Source: Ampelocalamus luodianensis
Taxonomy: Eukaryota; Streptophyta; Magnoliopsida; Poales; Poaceae
Direction of reading: 5' to 3'
Assembly: GCA_036346255.1 (NCBI GenBank)
Contig: CM070617.1
Location: 471,001 to 535,000, forward strand
DNA: 64,000 nucleotides
Part shown: positions 44,391 through 56,239 of the stretch, one piece after another
How positions within the stretch are numbered: the stretch's first letter is position 1
How the letters are laid out: each line of letters begins with the position of its first letter
The notes under the pieces: model-generated
Told to the model about the DNA's origin: nothing
Databases searched by the model: none
Seen by the model: only the letters and a program-made list of their open reading frames with translations
Position numbers and translations under genes: made by a program

Positions 44391-47300
44391 AGAGACCAAT
44401 TAAATGAATTACGGAGACAGACCGGGAAGTTAAGAGGAATTAAATTAAATCGCCGGGCAAGGAAATTAGGGCCAGCCGGGGTGGGGTGGGTCGTCGCTCA
44501 CTTGCGTACTGGCGAGGTTAATTGCCGCTTAATGCAGAACAACGTACATACCTGCCGACTCTTCGCAAAATGCTGCTATCGGGCGCCCTCGGTTTGGGGG
44601 TGCATACAGGCTTCACGAAAGAAGACGACAATCAATCCAAGACTCGAAATTAACTAGCTAGCTAGAGGAGGAGACTATACCGCATTCCTCGTCTACTCGA
44701 TGGAACGCCTACTCGATTCATTTGCGCTGAGTTTGCTTCGCTAGTGTGGATTGTTGTTTAGTTCGATAAAAACATATGTGAGTCAGCGACAATAAACAGA
44801 GGGGGGGCAGCGGATGCAGTTGGGGTGGCAGACAACCATGTTAATTCCAGCGGGCACGCGGGCAGACAAAGGGGAGGAGATCGAATTCATAGCGGATAGC
44901 TTGAAGTAGGAGGACCGAAGGGCCCAAGACACAAGCATTGGAAGAGGACGAGGAGGGTGACGAGTGTTCACAGGGGCAGAGCTGGCCACGGGCCAAGCTT
45001 CGGGCCGGCACAACTGCTTTTGGCCTAAAGTCATATTTTACTGATTTTCCAAGGATTTTTACATAGCCTTTTGATCTGGAGCCTCAGGCCATTGCCCCAG
45101 AGGCCAGAGGCCCAGCTCCGCCCCTGAGTGTTCAGATGATGATGATTGTTGGCACTGCTTTTATACATATTTCATACTCTCCTATATTGTCAAGTTGTAC
45201 AGTGTATGGTATTTTTTTCTTCAAAATATCTGGTATATAATAGGTATATTAGATGTATATGTTATTAGTTAGGCTAAAACTATATATTTGTGTCCGCAAA
45301 CGAATTCAACTCGCACTTCCCACACCTTGTGTGTGGTCTATGTAACACATTAGGTCCATTAGGGGGCTCCGACCTCCAAGTGGCGAATGAGTAGAGGCGC
45401 GAGCTACGAAGGCGAGCGACGGTCGGTGGACACAGTGCTACGACACGACGGTAAACAGGCGTGAGGCGGCGCAGGGCGAGCGTGCGGGGTGGTAATGCGA
45501 CAAACAGGAAAGAAGTGAGCAGGCGGCACCAAGTGAGCAACACGGTGGCCGGGAGGGGAGAGTGGCGGCGGGAAGGGAGCAGCATATCCAGCTCACCGTC
45601 ATCATCCTCTCTCTAGATCTAGCGTGTTCCGCGCACTCCACTTCTTCTCCCTGGCTCTGCTTTGCTCCAGCTCCGGTTTTTTGTAGAGTCTGGCCTATTC
45701 CTCTGCTTTCTTGGTTCTTTCTAATGGATATTGTAAAAAAATACAATTTTTGCCTTGTGCAATGAACAGATAGTTGGACTATTGTTATATATGTTTACAT
45801 GCTATTTTTTGCTAAATAGAAGGAACATTCTTAGATTGGATTCTTGTTGATGGGAAAAAACTAAAAAAACTAGTATATATAAAAATGTTCATAGTGGTTC
45901 CTGGGATGACCTAGTATATATAAAAATGTTCTAACATCACTATTCATGTTTTAATTACTTGTTTTTAAATCATTTACTACAGGGCTTTTAGAATTGGGAT
46001 TTGAATTTTCTCAAGGTTAATTTGAGTTCTAAAATTTTAGAAAAATCATATTTATTCATGATAATTATTCTGGTATTTGTGTTGGTGACACATTTTCCTT
46101 TCTATTGCTTTGGTTAACCTTTCTCTTCTTGATTCGAAGGCACTTCCGTCATATCCAGTTCCACGTCGTCTTATGGTAGAACGAAAAACTACCTACGAGG
46201 GAAGGGGTTATCTAAAAAGAAGGTTCAGATCAGAAACTAAAGAGGTTTCTTCAACAATTTTAGATTTTTGGTGGGAGGAAGACACACACCTCCATTCAGT
46301 CGATCGAAGGAGGTATCGATCGTTAGAACTGGAGGACTGATTAAACGGTAAGCTAGCATTATAACATGATTTTGTGCTACTTCTAAATCTGGGATGTTAC
46401 TCAGGTGATACCTAACACATAATTTAAGGTATCTTCTACCCCTTAATATTTTGATGTATAATGATGGTGGTAAGAAAAGATTGAGCATAAGGTAAGCAAA
46501 CAGACAATGGGTATGCAATTTAATTTCTATCATGAATCCGGAACTCGAAGCGCGATGGCAAAGGTGGGTATTACCTTGCATCATTTCGAGGATTCTGGAG
46601 TGGGAAAAGAGGTGAAACCCTAAACTCAAGATCCAAATGAGTGTACTAAGACTCAAAGGCGACCGGAGCTCCCACGTCATTTAGTTGATGTTCCACTGCA
46701 CGACTGGGCCCACCACGTGGTGGTACTAGCAGGCTATTTGTGATAAAAAAAAAAGAGCAGTGGTTTATTTGTGCAAAATGAATAAAGAATGGTTTGTTTT
46801 TTTTTAAAAAAAAAATCACATGCATTCCAGCTATAGAGACTGGGCGTGCGAGGAGAGTACAGGGCCTGCTTTGCTGGGCCTGCTCCCTATGGTCCTTGTC
46901 ATATAAAAATACATACACCCAGGCCCACGTATCAGTTCCTCAACTAAAAATAAAATTAAGGCGACCTCTCTCTCTCTCTCTCTCTAGGCTTGTCATGGGC
47001 CTTAACGTGTTATCCATTGAAGGTTGGTCGATCGATATTGTTGTAGCATCAGAGGTGGGAGGAAGTTCGCAAACCCAAATAATCTTCAGTACCTAGCTTG
47101 GGCTCCCTGCGCTGCCAACGTTTCAACACAAATTCAGACTTCAGAGTTACAGTATATGGTTAACACTCAAGTAGTGACTTAGTTTTAACAGTACGTACTA
47201 ATTATGAATTGCAGATGTTTGATTAGTTGGCCACGGACGAAATTAAACTGACAGAAACGTACGAGTTAATTTGGTGAAAAAGGAACACCCCCCGGCCTCC

Positions 47301-48439
47301 CCCCAACCAAAAAATAAGAGTCCATCGATTTAACGACGACGAAGTCGACAAACACAAGCTGCGGGATCTCTCTGACCCTGTTCGTACTTGGCTCATTGCT
47401 TTCTGATCCCGCGCTTCCGGTCTGCGTCAAACGCGCATGTGCCTTTCCCTGCTTCATCCTGCATGTGCATGCATGCATAGTTTTCTTGGCCTCTTTCCTC
47501 GCCGATCGAGAGAAGTATTGATCATTGCACAGCTTCAGCCAGAGCCAGACGTCTGACCAAAGTTTGGTTTTTAACAGAAACAACAGAAGCAATCAAACAA
47601 TTGCATGCATGCTATGTATTCATACATGTCTGAATTTCTGATAGATTGCTAGGTTTCATTCAGTCCAACTCTAGCTATCTAGGTCTCCACCGATGATGAG
47701 CTAGCTAGATTTATATATATACATATATGCAGGTGGCTGTGGTGTGCATGAATCTTCATCATTGTCTTGCCTTCCCCAGCCGGTCAGCTATAGCTGCTAG
47801 CTCCCTGGTCGAGGAGGAGCATCATTGATTTTGTAGTTGTGTACGGCCCTGAATTCTGAAACATATTGTCTTGATGTTATTGTTGTTAAGAGAACACTAG
47901 CTGCAGATGCGCTTGCATTGCTACTTGCACCCCAGCTAATTGGCACAACAAGTCTCTCTCTCTCTCTCTCTCTCTGATCCTCTGGATCTCTAGATGATAT
48001 ATAGCTAGGTGTTGGTTTCAGGTCTACACATAAAAACACATGCATATATAGGTCATTGTTGGTGCATCCGGCCAGTTGAAGAGTTCGGTAGCATGTCGCA
48101 GAGTTCTGTATACATGCATGCATGCTGAGACTAGCTAGTCCACGCAACTAATGGTCCATGTGCATGTGTACAGATGCAGACAGTGAATGTATGTATAGCT
48201 TCTTTCTTCTTCTATCTTATTTATTTATTTTGGAAAGCGCTAGCTCGATGGATGGATCCTGCAGATCCCTGGCCGGCCGGGACGGGGAGATGGACAGAGT
48301 TGAGAGAGAAAGCCTGCAAAATGCAAATCTGCAGTGCGAGGAGCGCATGCGCATGCGTGAAACGGTCCCGTCCCGTCCGACCGCTCTTAGATAGATATAT
48401 TATTCATAATTGTTATTTTACTTACGAGTATAGATAATT
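44391..48439. other. Intergenic, no gene recognised
   Basis: Mixed AT-rich DNA. 45340-45660 is GC-rich and open on the - strand without a recognisable domain. (CT)n tracts lie at 46969-46986 and 47953-47976. Many GCATGCATGC and TAGCTAGC words occur. No rRNA, tRNA or coding gene is supported. Confidence 0.45.
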
Positions 48440-50160
48440 ATTTCCTATGAAGCATAGCAAGATAATAAATCAGGACTGATGTAAATCAATCGAATAAAGT
48501 CTATTAAATGAATAATCAACTCCAATATATCATCTAAGGCTAAGCAATAGTATCATATCCTAATTATAAATCATCAAGCTATAATAGGAGTTCTCATGTC
48601 CAATGAATCAAGTGTATGATGTGGACTCAAGCGCGCTAGCACTTCTCAAGCGAAACGTCGTCAACGGTCACCTAAAAACAACAATAGAGTAAGAGTGAGT
48701 CCACGACTCAGCAAGCACAATAATAAACAATGAACAATGATCAATTCAACCATAAACATTATCATCAACAACATTACTATTTATTCATCTTTCTACTCAA
48801 GCCTCAATTTCTCTTTTCATTCAATGCATCCTTACGCAAAATGACTACGTGCACTTCTTTCGCGTATACCGATGTAGTGTGAGTAAATACTCGTGACAAT
48901 GTTCACTCTCAAGCCCATCCTCCAAGAGGATCGGGGATCTCCTCCACTCATGTGGAGTCTCTACCAACAAGGTAGACGTGTGATCACCATTATCACATTT
49001 TCTTTATGCAATGATGCTTATGAATGCTCAAGTTAACATAAGTTCATCAATAATATCATCATCCAACATTCTTGTATTCATCAATTCAATTAATAACATG
49101 ACCATTCATATTGCTTGCAAGTAAATAAGATGAAAGCATAAACAATATAATGGTAATGAGTGATAAAGAATACATCGATCAACCATCGAACGTTGTCTAC
49201 TATATACTTGCCTCTTTATCCCCCGAACTGTATAGCGAGGCGGTGGTAGGGCACTAGAGGCTACACTCTCTGGGCAAATAATTCAAAATATATCACAAAA
49301 TCATAACATCACAGCACCAACACTTTATTATAAAAGTCATCACACGTCTACGCCAAACCGACTCAATTAATCCAAAACCACCGGACGCGCCACCCACTGT
49401 TCCAGTAGTAAAACGACTCTAACTTATTGATCCGAAATCTAAATTAAACCAACCAAGAATTTCTGGAATCCTCATGAAAAAAAGCTACAACTTACTAGTT
49501 ATGACAAACCTTTGATTCTACCGTTTTCTGCCCCCATTTTGTTCCCCGAAGACCGTCCAAGAATCTGTCAGGACAGTCCGTTTTATAATTTTATATCTTT
49601 AATTATAAAACTTGAAAATATATGAACGATGCCGGTATGGAAACTACACAAATTTTCTAACTTATTCATGTTATCACCACATTTTAATTTTGTCATCTAC
49701 TATATGAAACCGACCCACTTATGCGACGTCTGCCAGCTACGTCTAAAATCTGGACAGTGACCTTCCCGAGGCCGTATCTTTTTACTCGCTACTTAGATTC
49801 TGATGATCCGTACCTTCCGGAAAGCAAACAAGATTATCTAACTTTTCTACAATTAGACCAACCTCTGAATCCGACCTTAAATACCTCTAACTGCCCCCGC
49901 AATATTCTGCATCGCAACTCGATGAACTAGGGCTTACCAAAACTATTCCTCCCATTAGCAAAATAGGCTAAAAACTATGGGCTCCCTTGCAATTTTTTAG
50001 ACATACTCTTTTCTATGCGCGGATACGAAGGAATTAGCAAAATAAGCTAAGAACTACGTGCTCCCTTGCAATTGTTTTTCATGTGATTCGCATTGGAGTG
50101 CCTTAGAATTAGTAGATAAGTATACCTAAAGTGATAAATGAGTATATCAGGTTTATTTGG
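48440..50160 (-). repeat. Probable decayed gypsy LTR, reverse orientation
   Basis: On the - strand the region has the flow of a grass gypsy LTR: a U3-like segment with GAATTCC-free A/T runs (49960 to about 49300), a TTGCTGAGTCGTGGACTCAC block at about 48680-48712, and AGGTGACCGTTGACGACG downstream. No TG/CA ends or target duplication were identified. The assignment is by general resemblance only. Confidence 0.35.
49954..50075 (+). repeat. Direct repeat, 79-bp period
   Basis: ATTAGCAAAATAGGCTAA at 49954 and ATTAGCAAAATAAGCTAA at 50033 each lead into CTCCCTTGCAATT; about 42 bp are shared with a few mismatches. Confidence 0.7.
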
Positions 50161-50369
50161 GGTGGTAAATCAGAGGTGGGAGTAAGTACACGTACTCGGT
50201 AGAATAGATTTTCGAGTTACTCCCTAATTTGTGTGTTATATACATACATATATATGCACGAATGTATCAGTAATTCAGTGTAGTGCACACTAGCAGTAAC
50301 TAGCTAGTCTTTTCGAGCTAGTCTCTTACCACGTAGGATCGAGCACTACTACAAAAAGGTCTTCACAGA

Positions 50370-50690
50370 CGGTTCAAAAACGCCATCACAGACGGTTTTG
50401 TGAGCCGTCGAGTTTATGGGATCAGTGATGACATGAGGTCATCACAGATTTTCGAACCGTCTGTGATGCATACTATCACAGATGGTTATTAACTCAACCA
50501 TTTGTGATGCATACTATTATAGATGGTTATTAACTCAGAACCGTTTGTGATGGCTTCCTATCACAGGCGGTTTGTGGATAAAACCATCTGTGATGGCCGA
50601 TGTATCACAGACGGTTTATAGATAAAACCATCTGTGATGGCTTATGTATCACAGATGATTTGTAGATAAAATCGTCTGTGATATATATTA
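50370..50690. repeat. Left subterminal repeat array of CACTA element 2
   Basis: About ten ATCACAGACGGTT-like units or inverses, several in inverted pairs of about 45 bp. Confidence 0.85.
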
Positions 50691-50761
50691 TATAAAGTCT
50701 CCAAGCATTGGCTTATTGTGCCTTTAAAACCGGCTTCATATATATTATATATATTGCATGT

Positions 50762-51147
50762 AGTACCCCAGCCACTTTCGGGGGATCGTGAGGAGGATGA
50801 GACAGTAGCCACGGGAACTTCATCGAGCTTACAAGTTCAAGAAACATGGCTGTCAGGACAGCACGTGGACATACAATTATCTGGATGTCGTTGATAGGTA
50901 ATTGGACTTGGCATCAAGGAATGGTTGGTTGTTAATACATGTCGTCGAATGGGAGGTGGTTCAATTCATGTATCAGCAACCAACCATTCCTTGATGTCAA
51001 GTCCAATTACCTATCGACGACATCCAGATAATTGGATGTCCATGCGCTCTCCTGGCAACCATGATTCTTGAACTTGCAGACACGATGAGGTTGCCCGTGG
51101 CTGCTGTCTCATCCTCCTCAACGATCCCCCGAAAGTGGTTGGGGACT
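50762..51147. repeat. Long foldback (inverted repeat), arms about 180 bp
   Basis: The left arm (about 50762-50940) and right arm (about 50967-51147) are reverse complements at roughly 90 percent of positions by eye, around a loop of about 26 nt. Outer ends are CCCCAGCCACTTTCGGGGG and its near inverse. Inner ends include GGAATGGTTGGTTG and CAACCAACCATTCC. Transcribed RNA would fold into a long hairpin. Confidence 0.9.
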
Positions 51148-51150
51148 ATG

Positions 51151-51152
<2 letters not shown>

Positions 51153-51213
<61 letters not shown>
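51153..51213 (+). repeat. (AT)n-(TG)n compound microsatellite
   Basis: About 15 AT units followed by about 15 TG units, directly right of the foldback. Confidence 0.95.
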
Positions 51214-51214
<1 letters not shown>

Positions 51215-52639
51215 TAAAGTCTCCAAGCAGTGGCTGCTTGTGCCTTTAAAACCAGCATGGAATGGTAGGGCGTACCTGGAACGCAAGGGAGAACTTGACC
51301 GGCATGAACACGGTTACACAAAATATACCATATATAGGAACATACCATAAGATTAAATACATGTATAAAAATTTTGTTGTGTGCGACACAATTTGGTATT
51401 GCAATACCGGGGGCAACACCTCCACCATGCATTAACCCACTTCTATGTCATTTACTATGCTTAATCAATAAATTAACCCACATCAGTAAATAATTAACTC
51501 ACATCAGTAAACCAAAACAAGCTCAAGCATGAATTAACTAATTATCGATTCAATTTCAGCATAAGATCAGTACTATTAACATCGTTGAATAGTTCAATAG
51601 AGCATACAAATACTAACTTGCAATAATACCTCCCAGTGCTAGGCAAGACAAATCGCACAGAGCATACAAATATTTATATCCACAACTAGCAGCAGTACCA
51701 GCTAGTAGTCATACACAACCCCATTCTGATCCCCACCTCCAGATCCATCCATCCATACAACCAGCCAGCAGTCATAGATAAGGGCAAGACAGCAAGGTCA
51801 AGGGTGTCCAAACCGACCATCAACTGACCATCAACCCACATTGCGCTCGGTTCAGATGAATATACCAACAACACAAACCAATATAGGTGATAGCTAGATC
51901 TGTACGTCTTACCTCGACATCGTCGGTGGCGGTGGTGAGGTAGCCGAGGAGAGGTCAGTGGAGAGGTAGCCGGGGGAAGTCGATGGCCGAGGTAGCTGGG
52001 GTCGCATACGCTGGGGGAAGGAGCAAGAGGGGAAGGCAGTGTCACCGTAGTGTCTTGTCGTACGAGTGTCTTGTGCGGTGAACCGTGTTGTCACAACCGA
52101 CGGCGATAGGAAGAAGCTAGGGCGGCGTCGATGATGGGGTCGGGCGGCGGCGTCGAGGTCGGGGGCACTCGGGTGGGGAGGGGAGAAACAGGCGTGAGAA
52201 GGGCGTTGGAGAGTGACGAGTTAGGGCAAACCCTAGCGGGCTCTTACTAATAAAGAGTGATATTTATCACTGACGGTTCCATAATAGAGCCGTCGTGATA
52301 TGGTCTCATATCACAGACGGTTCTATTATGGAGCCGTCTATGATATGGCTATTCTCAACTTCTACATTTTGAGCATATTATCATGTATACATTTACATGA
52401 TATGAAAGAATTACATGTTTATATGCCAATTTTGCCATTTAAACACTATTGAAATTTTGCCTTAACTAGGATACATATCACAGACGGATATTTGTTCCAC
52501 TAAACCGTCTGTACATATATAGTTCAACATATAAATATACCTCCAAACTAGATTTTTAAAATTTTTGGAATTTACATACGGCCAAACAGCGTGGCCAGTC
52601 ACTTCTTACAAATAATAAAAAAGTAGAAACCTAAATAAA

Positions 52640-53186
52640 TAAAGTTTTTCTCGTGGCGGAGGTAGACTGCTATCTCCGTCTTCAAAACTTCATAGGCGGC
52701 GTCAGCATCGGACGGTTCGTGATCATTAGCGCACGAAGCCCGAAATACGTCCACCCGCTGACGCGCTCGTTCGAGTGTCTCCCGAAGACCCTCGGACTAT
52801 TGAATCAAGAAGAATTGAGCCCATAGACTCTCTTCCCTTGCTTGAGGGGTCTCGGCATGGTCGATTCGGTCGCCCGCCGGCTCGATTAAGCAGTTCAAGG
52901 GATGGCAAGCCTCCTGAAGACGTGCAACGTCGTTGTGGAGAACCACGTCGATGACGCGGTACACTCGCCGGAAGTGGGAGATCACATGGAAGACGGGACG
53001 GAGGAGGATGTCAAGACGGCGGAAGGTGGCCATCACCTGCTCCAGCAAATCTTCGGGCAGAGGAGTGAGGACACTGTTGAAACAGTGTCCTTCTGCGGCA
53101 TCCGCCAACGTACGACTAGAGAGGTGCTCGTACAATATGACTAGAAAGGCCATCAATACCGACGACAAGCAAACAGAGGGAGCCAT
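52640..53186 (-). pseudogene. Unidentified helical protein frame inside CACTA element 2
   Basis: From 53186 the - strand codes for about 129 residues starting MAPSVCLSSVLMAFLVILYE. Leucine-, arginine- and histidine-rich helical sequence follows (for example RRLDILLRPVFHVISHFRR and VVLHNDVARLQEACHPLNC). A stop near 52799 is followed by an open helical continuation (SEGLRETLERARQRVDVFR) to about 52640, so one nonsense change appears to split a longer coiled-coil-like protein. I do not recognise the family. It is either a CACTA accessory protein or a captured host gene fragment. Confidence 0.4.
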
Positions 53187-53379
53187 TAATTTCTGCTTTA
53201 GAAGTATATATTGTAGAATTTATATGTGAGGATGATCATCTTCCATGGCGGAAGATCATTTTTATAAAACAAGGAATAGATTTGGCGCGAGACGAAGAGA
53301 CACATCGGAGAGCCGAAGTGGTATTGATGCGACGAAGAGATGCATCGGCGACGAAGAAACTCACTGAGAACTGCAGCGA

Positions 53380-53676
53380 CATTATCACAGACGGTTATAA
53401 TTAAAAACCGTCTGTGAAGTCTACAATTATCACAGACTGTTCGTGTTAAGAACCATCTGTGAAATATCACATACATGTATTGTTAAAAACCGTTTGTGAT
53501 ACTTTATAGACGGTTTTAATAATAAACCATCTGTGATATTACGTCGTCACAGACGGTGTTTAGCATAGCCAGTACAGACGGTCTCTAAACCAAAACCGTC
53601 TGTGATTTCATGTAATACAAACGTTTTTTCAACTGTCTGTGATGAGACGTTCAGTATTAACCTTTTTATAATAGTG
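53380..53676. repeat. Right subterminal repeat array of CACTA element 2
   Basis: Repeated CACAGACGGTT / AACCGTCTGTGA units up to the terminus; the final 120 bp match the right end of CACTA element 1. Confidence 0.85.
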
Positions 53677-53679
53677 AAG

Positions 53680-54541
53680 TTTCATGCAGTGCACTGCATG
53701 GGAGCCAGTAGGACAGGAGAGGGGTTGTTAGTTATGCGCGCAGTGGCCACTCGGGTCGATCCCCACAGTAGTGACAGACACAGTGGTGGTGCAGTACACT
53801 AGACATTTCGATGCATATAATTGAGCCTAAAAAGCCTGCACGTTGGTCGGGGCGCAGCTAGCTGCATGCAGCAGGTTGGGCTTGCACATATTGGGATGGG
53901 ACCCATATGCCTGATGCCTCCATCCATGCATCTTCTGCAACTTAATTATTTACTTTGCTTGCTCGCTCGCTCCAGCTCCATCTAGCTAGCTTTATACATC
54001 CATGGATCTGGACGAATTGGATCGGACATACAATATCATCCAGCTAGCTGATCTATATAAGCTACCTGGAACGTATACGTGTTACAGATCTACTTGCAGA
54101 TCATAATATAGTATGCATAGACTCTCACTCATCTCATTCGATCGATCGTATCATGCACGTACAGATATGAGACACGGTCGATCCAGTACTACTTCATGCA
54201 GATGCAGATGCAGTGCTTCGGTTGGCAATATATGGATTGTTCTTGCTCGACGCCTGCCTTCGATCCGGCCGAGTTTTTCATCCAATTTCACTATTCGTGC
54301 ATGGACTCATAAAAGGTGCAGGACAGGGTACATACATGCATGGTAACTTGTATTAATTAGGCCTTTTCCAAGAAACGGAAGGCCTCTCTCTATCTATATA
54401 TATAAAAAGCCTATTTGCTACTCCCAGATGTAGTTGCTCCTATTGTATCCATCGTTTACCTATCTCGGATATCACATGCTTGATTGTATTAATTGGGTCA
54501 GATACCACTCCATAACAGTCGCTGACAACCCGCTAAGATAC
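53680..54541. other. Intergenic, no gene recognised
   Basis: AT-rich DNA with GCATGC and CTAGCTAG words. At 54389-54412 the sequence CTATCTATATATATAAAAAGC faintly resembles a Helitron start but no 3' end was seen. Confidence 0.4.
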
Positions 54542-54639
54542 TACGTAATTTATTTCCTTGCAAAAGATAATCAAAATTAATATCCAACTCTACGTAATTT
54601 ATTTCCTTGCAAAAGATAATCAAAATTAATATCCAACTC
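54542..54639 (+). repeat. 49-bp tandem duplication
   Basis: Units 54542-54590 and 54591-54639, each starting TACGTAATTTATTTCCTTGC, are identical by eye. Confidence 0.92.
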
Positions 54640-54864
54640 CCGGATACTACGTCCCGTATAAGCCAGCGTTGGTTAGTCAATTACGTTTTCTGCCGTGGAT
54701 ACTGATGCCATTGAAGATACTGTTAGCCATTGATTAACTGCCGTGGATATTGTTAATCAACAATTGCGTAGTTGACATAGAACATTATGGCATGATAATC
54801 GGTAGTCAATTGTTGATTACTTGTCGTGGAGCATGCCATTGATTACCTGCCGTGGATTCCAATG

Positions 54865-55080
54865 GGAGTATTTTGGTACATGTACTTAGGTAGTATGTAT
54901 ACGTAAAGGAGTATTTTAGTATATGTAATTAGGTAGTATGTATACGTAAGGGGGTATTATAGTGCATGTACTTAGGTAGTATGTATACCTCAGGAGTATG
55001 TTAGTACATGTAATTGGGGAGTATATACACCTATGATAGTATATTAGTACCTCTGTACATGGATTTGGGAAGGGAGTATT
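54865..55080 (+). repeat. Minisatellite, about 43-bp unit, 4-5 copies
   Basis: Units begin GG(A/G)GTAT at 54865, 54908, 54951 and 54993 and degrade after 55030. Each contains GTACATGTA(C/A)TTAGG and GTAGTATGTATAC-like words. Confidence 0.8.
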
Positions 55081-55272
55081 TCACTTCCGAATGTACTTTA
55101 TGGAGTATGTTGATTGGTACATCTGTACATGCAAAAGAAATCAAGATAAAGATCCTCCCGTATACTATGTAGTCTACTATTGATTTTGGCAACGGCTCCC
55201 GTATACATCATTAAACGCCAGATATCAGGTATTGGATCGGGTCTCTCTCCTATCCGTGATTTTAGACCCGTT

Positions 55273-55274
<2 letters not shown>

Positions 55275-55308
<34 letters not shown>
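55275..55308 (+). repeat. (TG)n microsatellite
   Basis: Seventeen GT units. Confidence 0.95.
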
Positions 55309-55309
<1 letters not shown>

Positions 55310-56230
55310 TAACGCTATTCAACGCTCGTGCGTCGAATAGCTATTCTGCGTATGGACCGCAGCCTGGGCCGCGCTGTGCGCGGTGAGCCAGCACCCGCAT
55401 CTCGCAGTAAACAAAATATCAAAACAATTGTCGGTGGAATTGATAGTAAAAAGAAGATCGCACGTCACCTAAATCGGCAGTAAAAAACTGATACCCCGGA
55501 ATCGATGGTAAAACCAAAGAAACACTGGTGCGGTGGTAGCAAAAACTATCGGTAGACTCACATGTACTTAGCCTATTTTTACTCGCCAAATCACTTATTG
55601 TTTACTGTCCTCTCGCCTGTTTACTGTGTGCAACTATGTTTACTGTTTTATCAAGCAATGTAAAAACAAGAAGAAAATACGACTGGCCACGCTATTTGGT
55701 TGAAGTATATGCAAGAATTTTTATCTCTTGTTGTTTACTGTTATGTACGTATAACATTACTACTATAATTTCTTTCTTTTACTGGCTAAACACATAGAGG
55801 ATACGGTAACATTGAAAACGCGATAAAAAAATACAGAGTTACTACTTCATAAATGATTGTTTTACCTCTTCCTGTATGCACTTTTATTGTCACACTAACT
55901 TGCGTTGTATTGCCCAGTCGACATTTACTACAACAATGATATGTGATAGCTCTTTTACTGTAAAATGCACAATCAATTACTAAACTTCTAATTTGTTTGG
56001 AATTACTGCATGCGTAACATATTTTACTGCATTGGGGCCTATATTTTACTATACTACACATGTACCAATGCATCTCTTCATCTATAAAAAAACGTGTGAT
56101 GTCGCTCAGACTGCCCGATGCGTCCCTTCGTCTCCCCCACAACGACTTATAAGGATGGACATCCGCTAACCAAGAAACACACAAAAGCCCAGTATTATTT
56201 TCCACACAAACCCGACCGAAACCATCTAAC
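55310..56230. repeat. Unclassified repeat with CAGTAAA/TTTACTG motifs
   Basis: No gene. The left half carries CAGTAAA or AGTAAAA words (55405, 55445, 55475) and the right half their inverse TTTACTG (55599, 55619, 55639, 55735, 55777, 55956, 56023), so the motif changes orientation in mid-element. The left edge has GCTATTCAACGCTCGTGCG-like sequence recalling the edge words of the element at 43330-44390. Possibly a MULE-like element. The right edge abuts the gypsy pol fragment. Confidence 0.4.
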
Positions 56231-56239
56231 CTTAACTTG

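Larger units (their letters stand above)
50344..53676. mobile_element. Second CACTA (En/Spm) element, about 3.3 kb
   Basis: The left end is CACTACTACAAAAAGG and the right end is the inverse CCTTTTTATAATAGTG. Flanks are GAG (50341-50343) and AAG (53677-53679), an imperfect 3-bp duplication. Subterminal CACAGACGGTT arrays fill 50370-50690 and 53380-53676. No transposase remnant was recognised inside. It holds a long foldback (50762-51147), AT/TG microsatellites and an unidentified - strand frame (52640-53186). It would depend on an outside transposase to move. It is the same family as the element at 879-4699. Confidence 0.87.

Noticed and set aside
50370..50690. CRISPR-like spaced repeats
   Set aside because: The repeats are in both orientations with irregular spacing and lie at the end of a CACTA element, so they are subterminal transposase sites.
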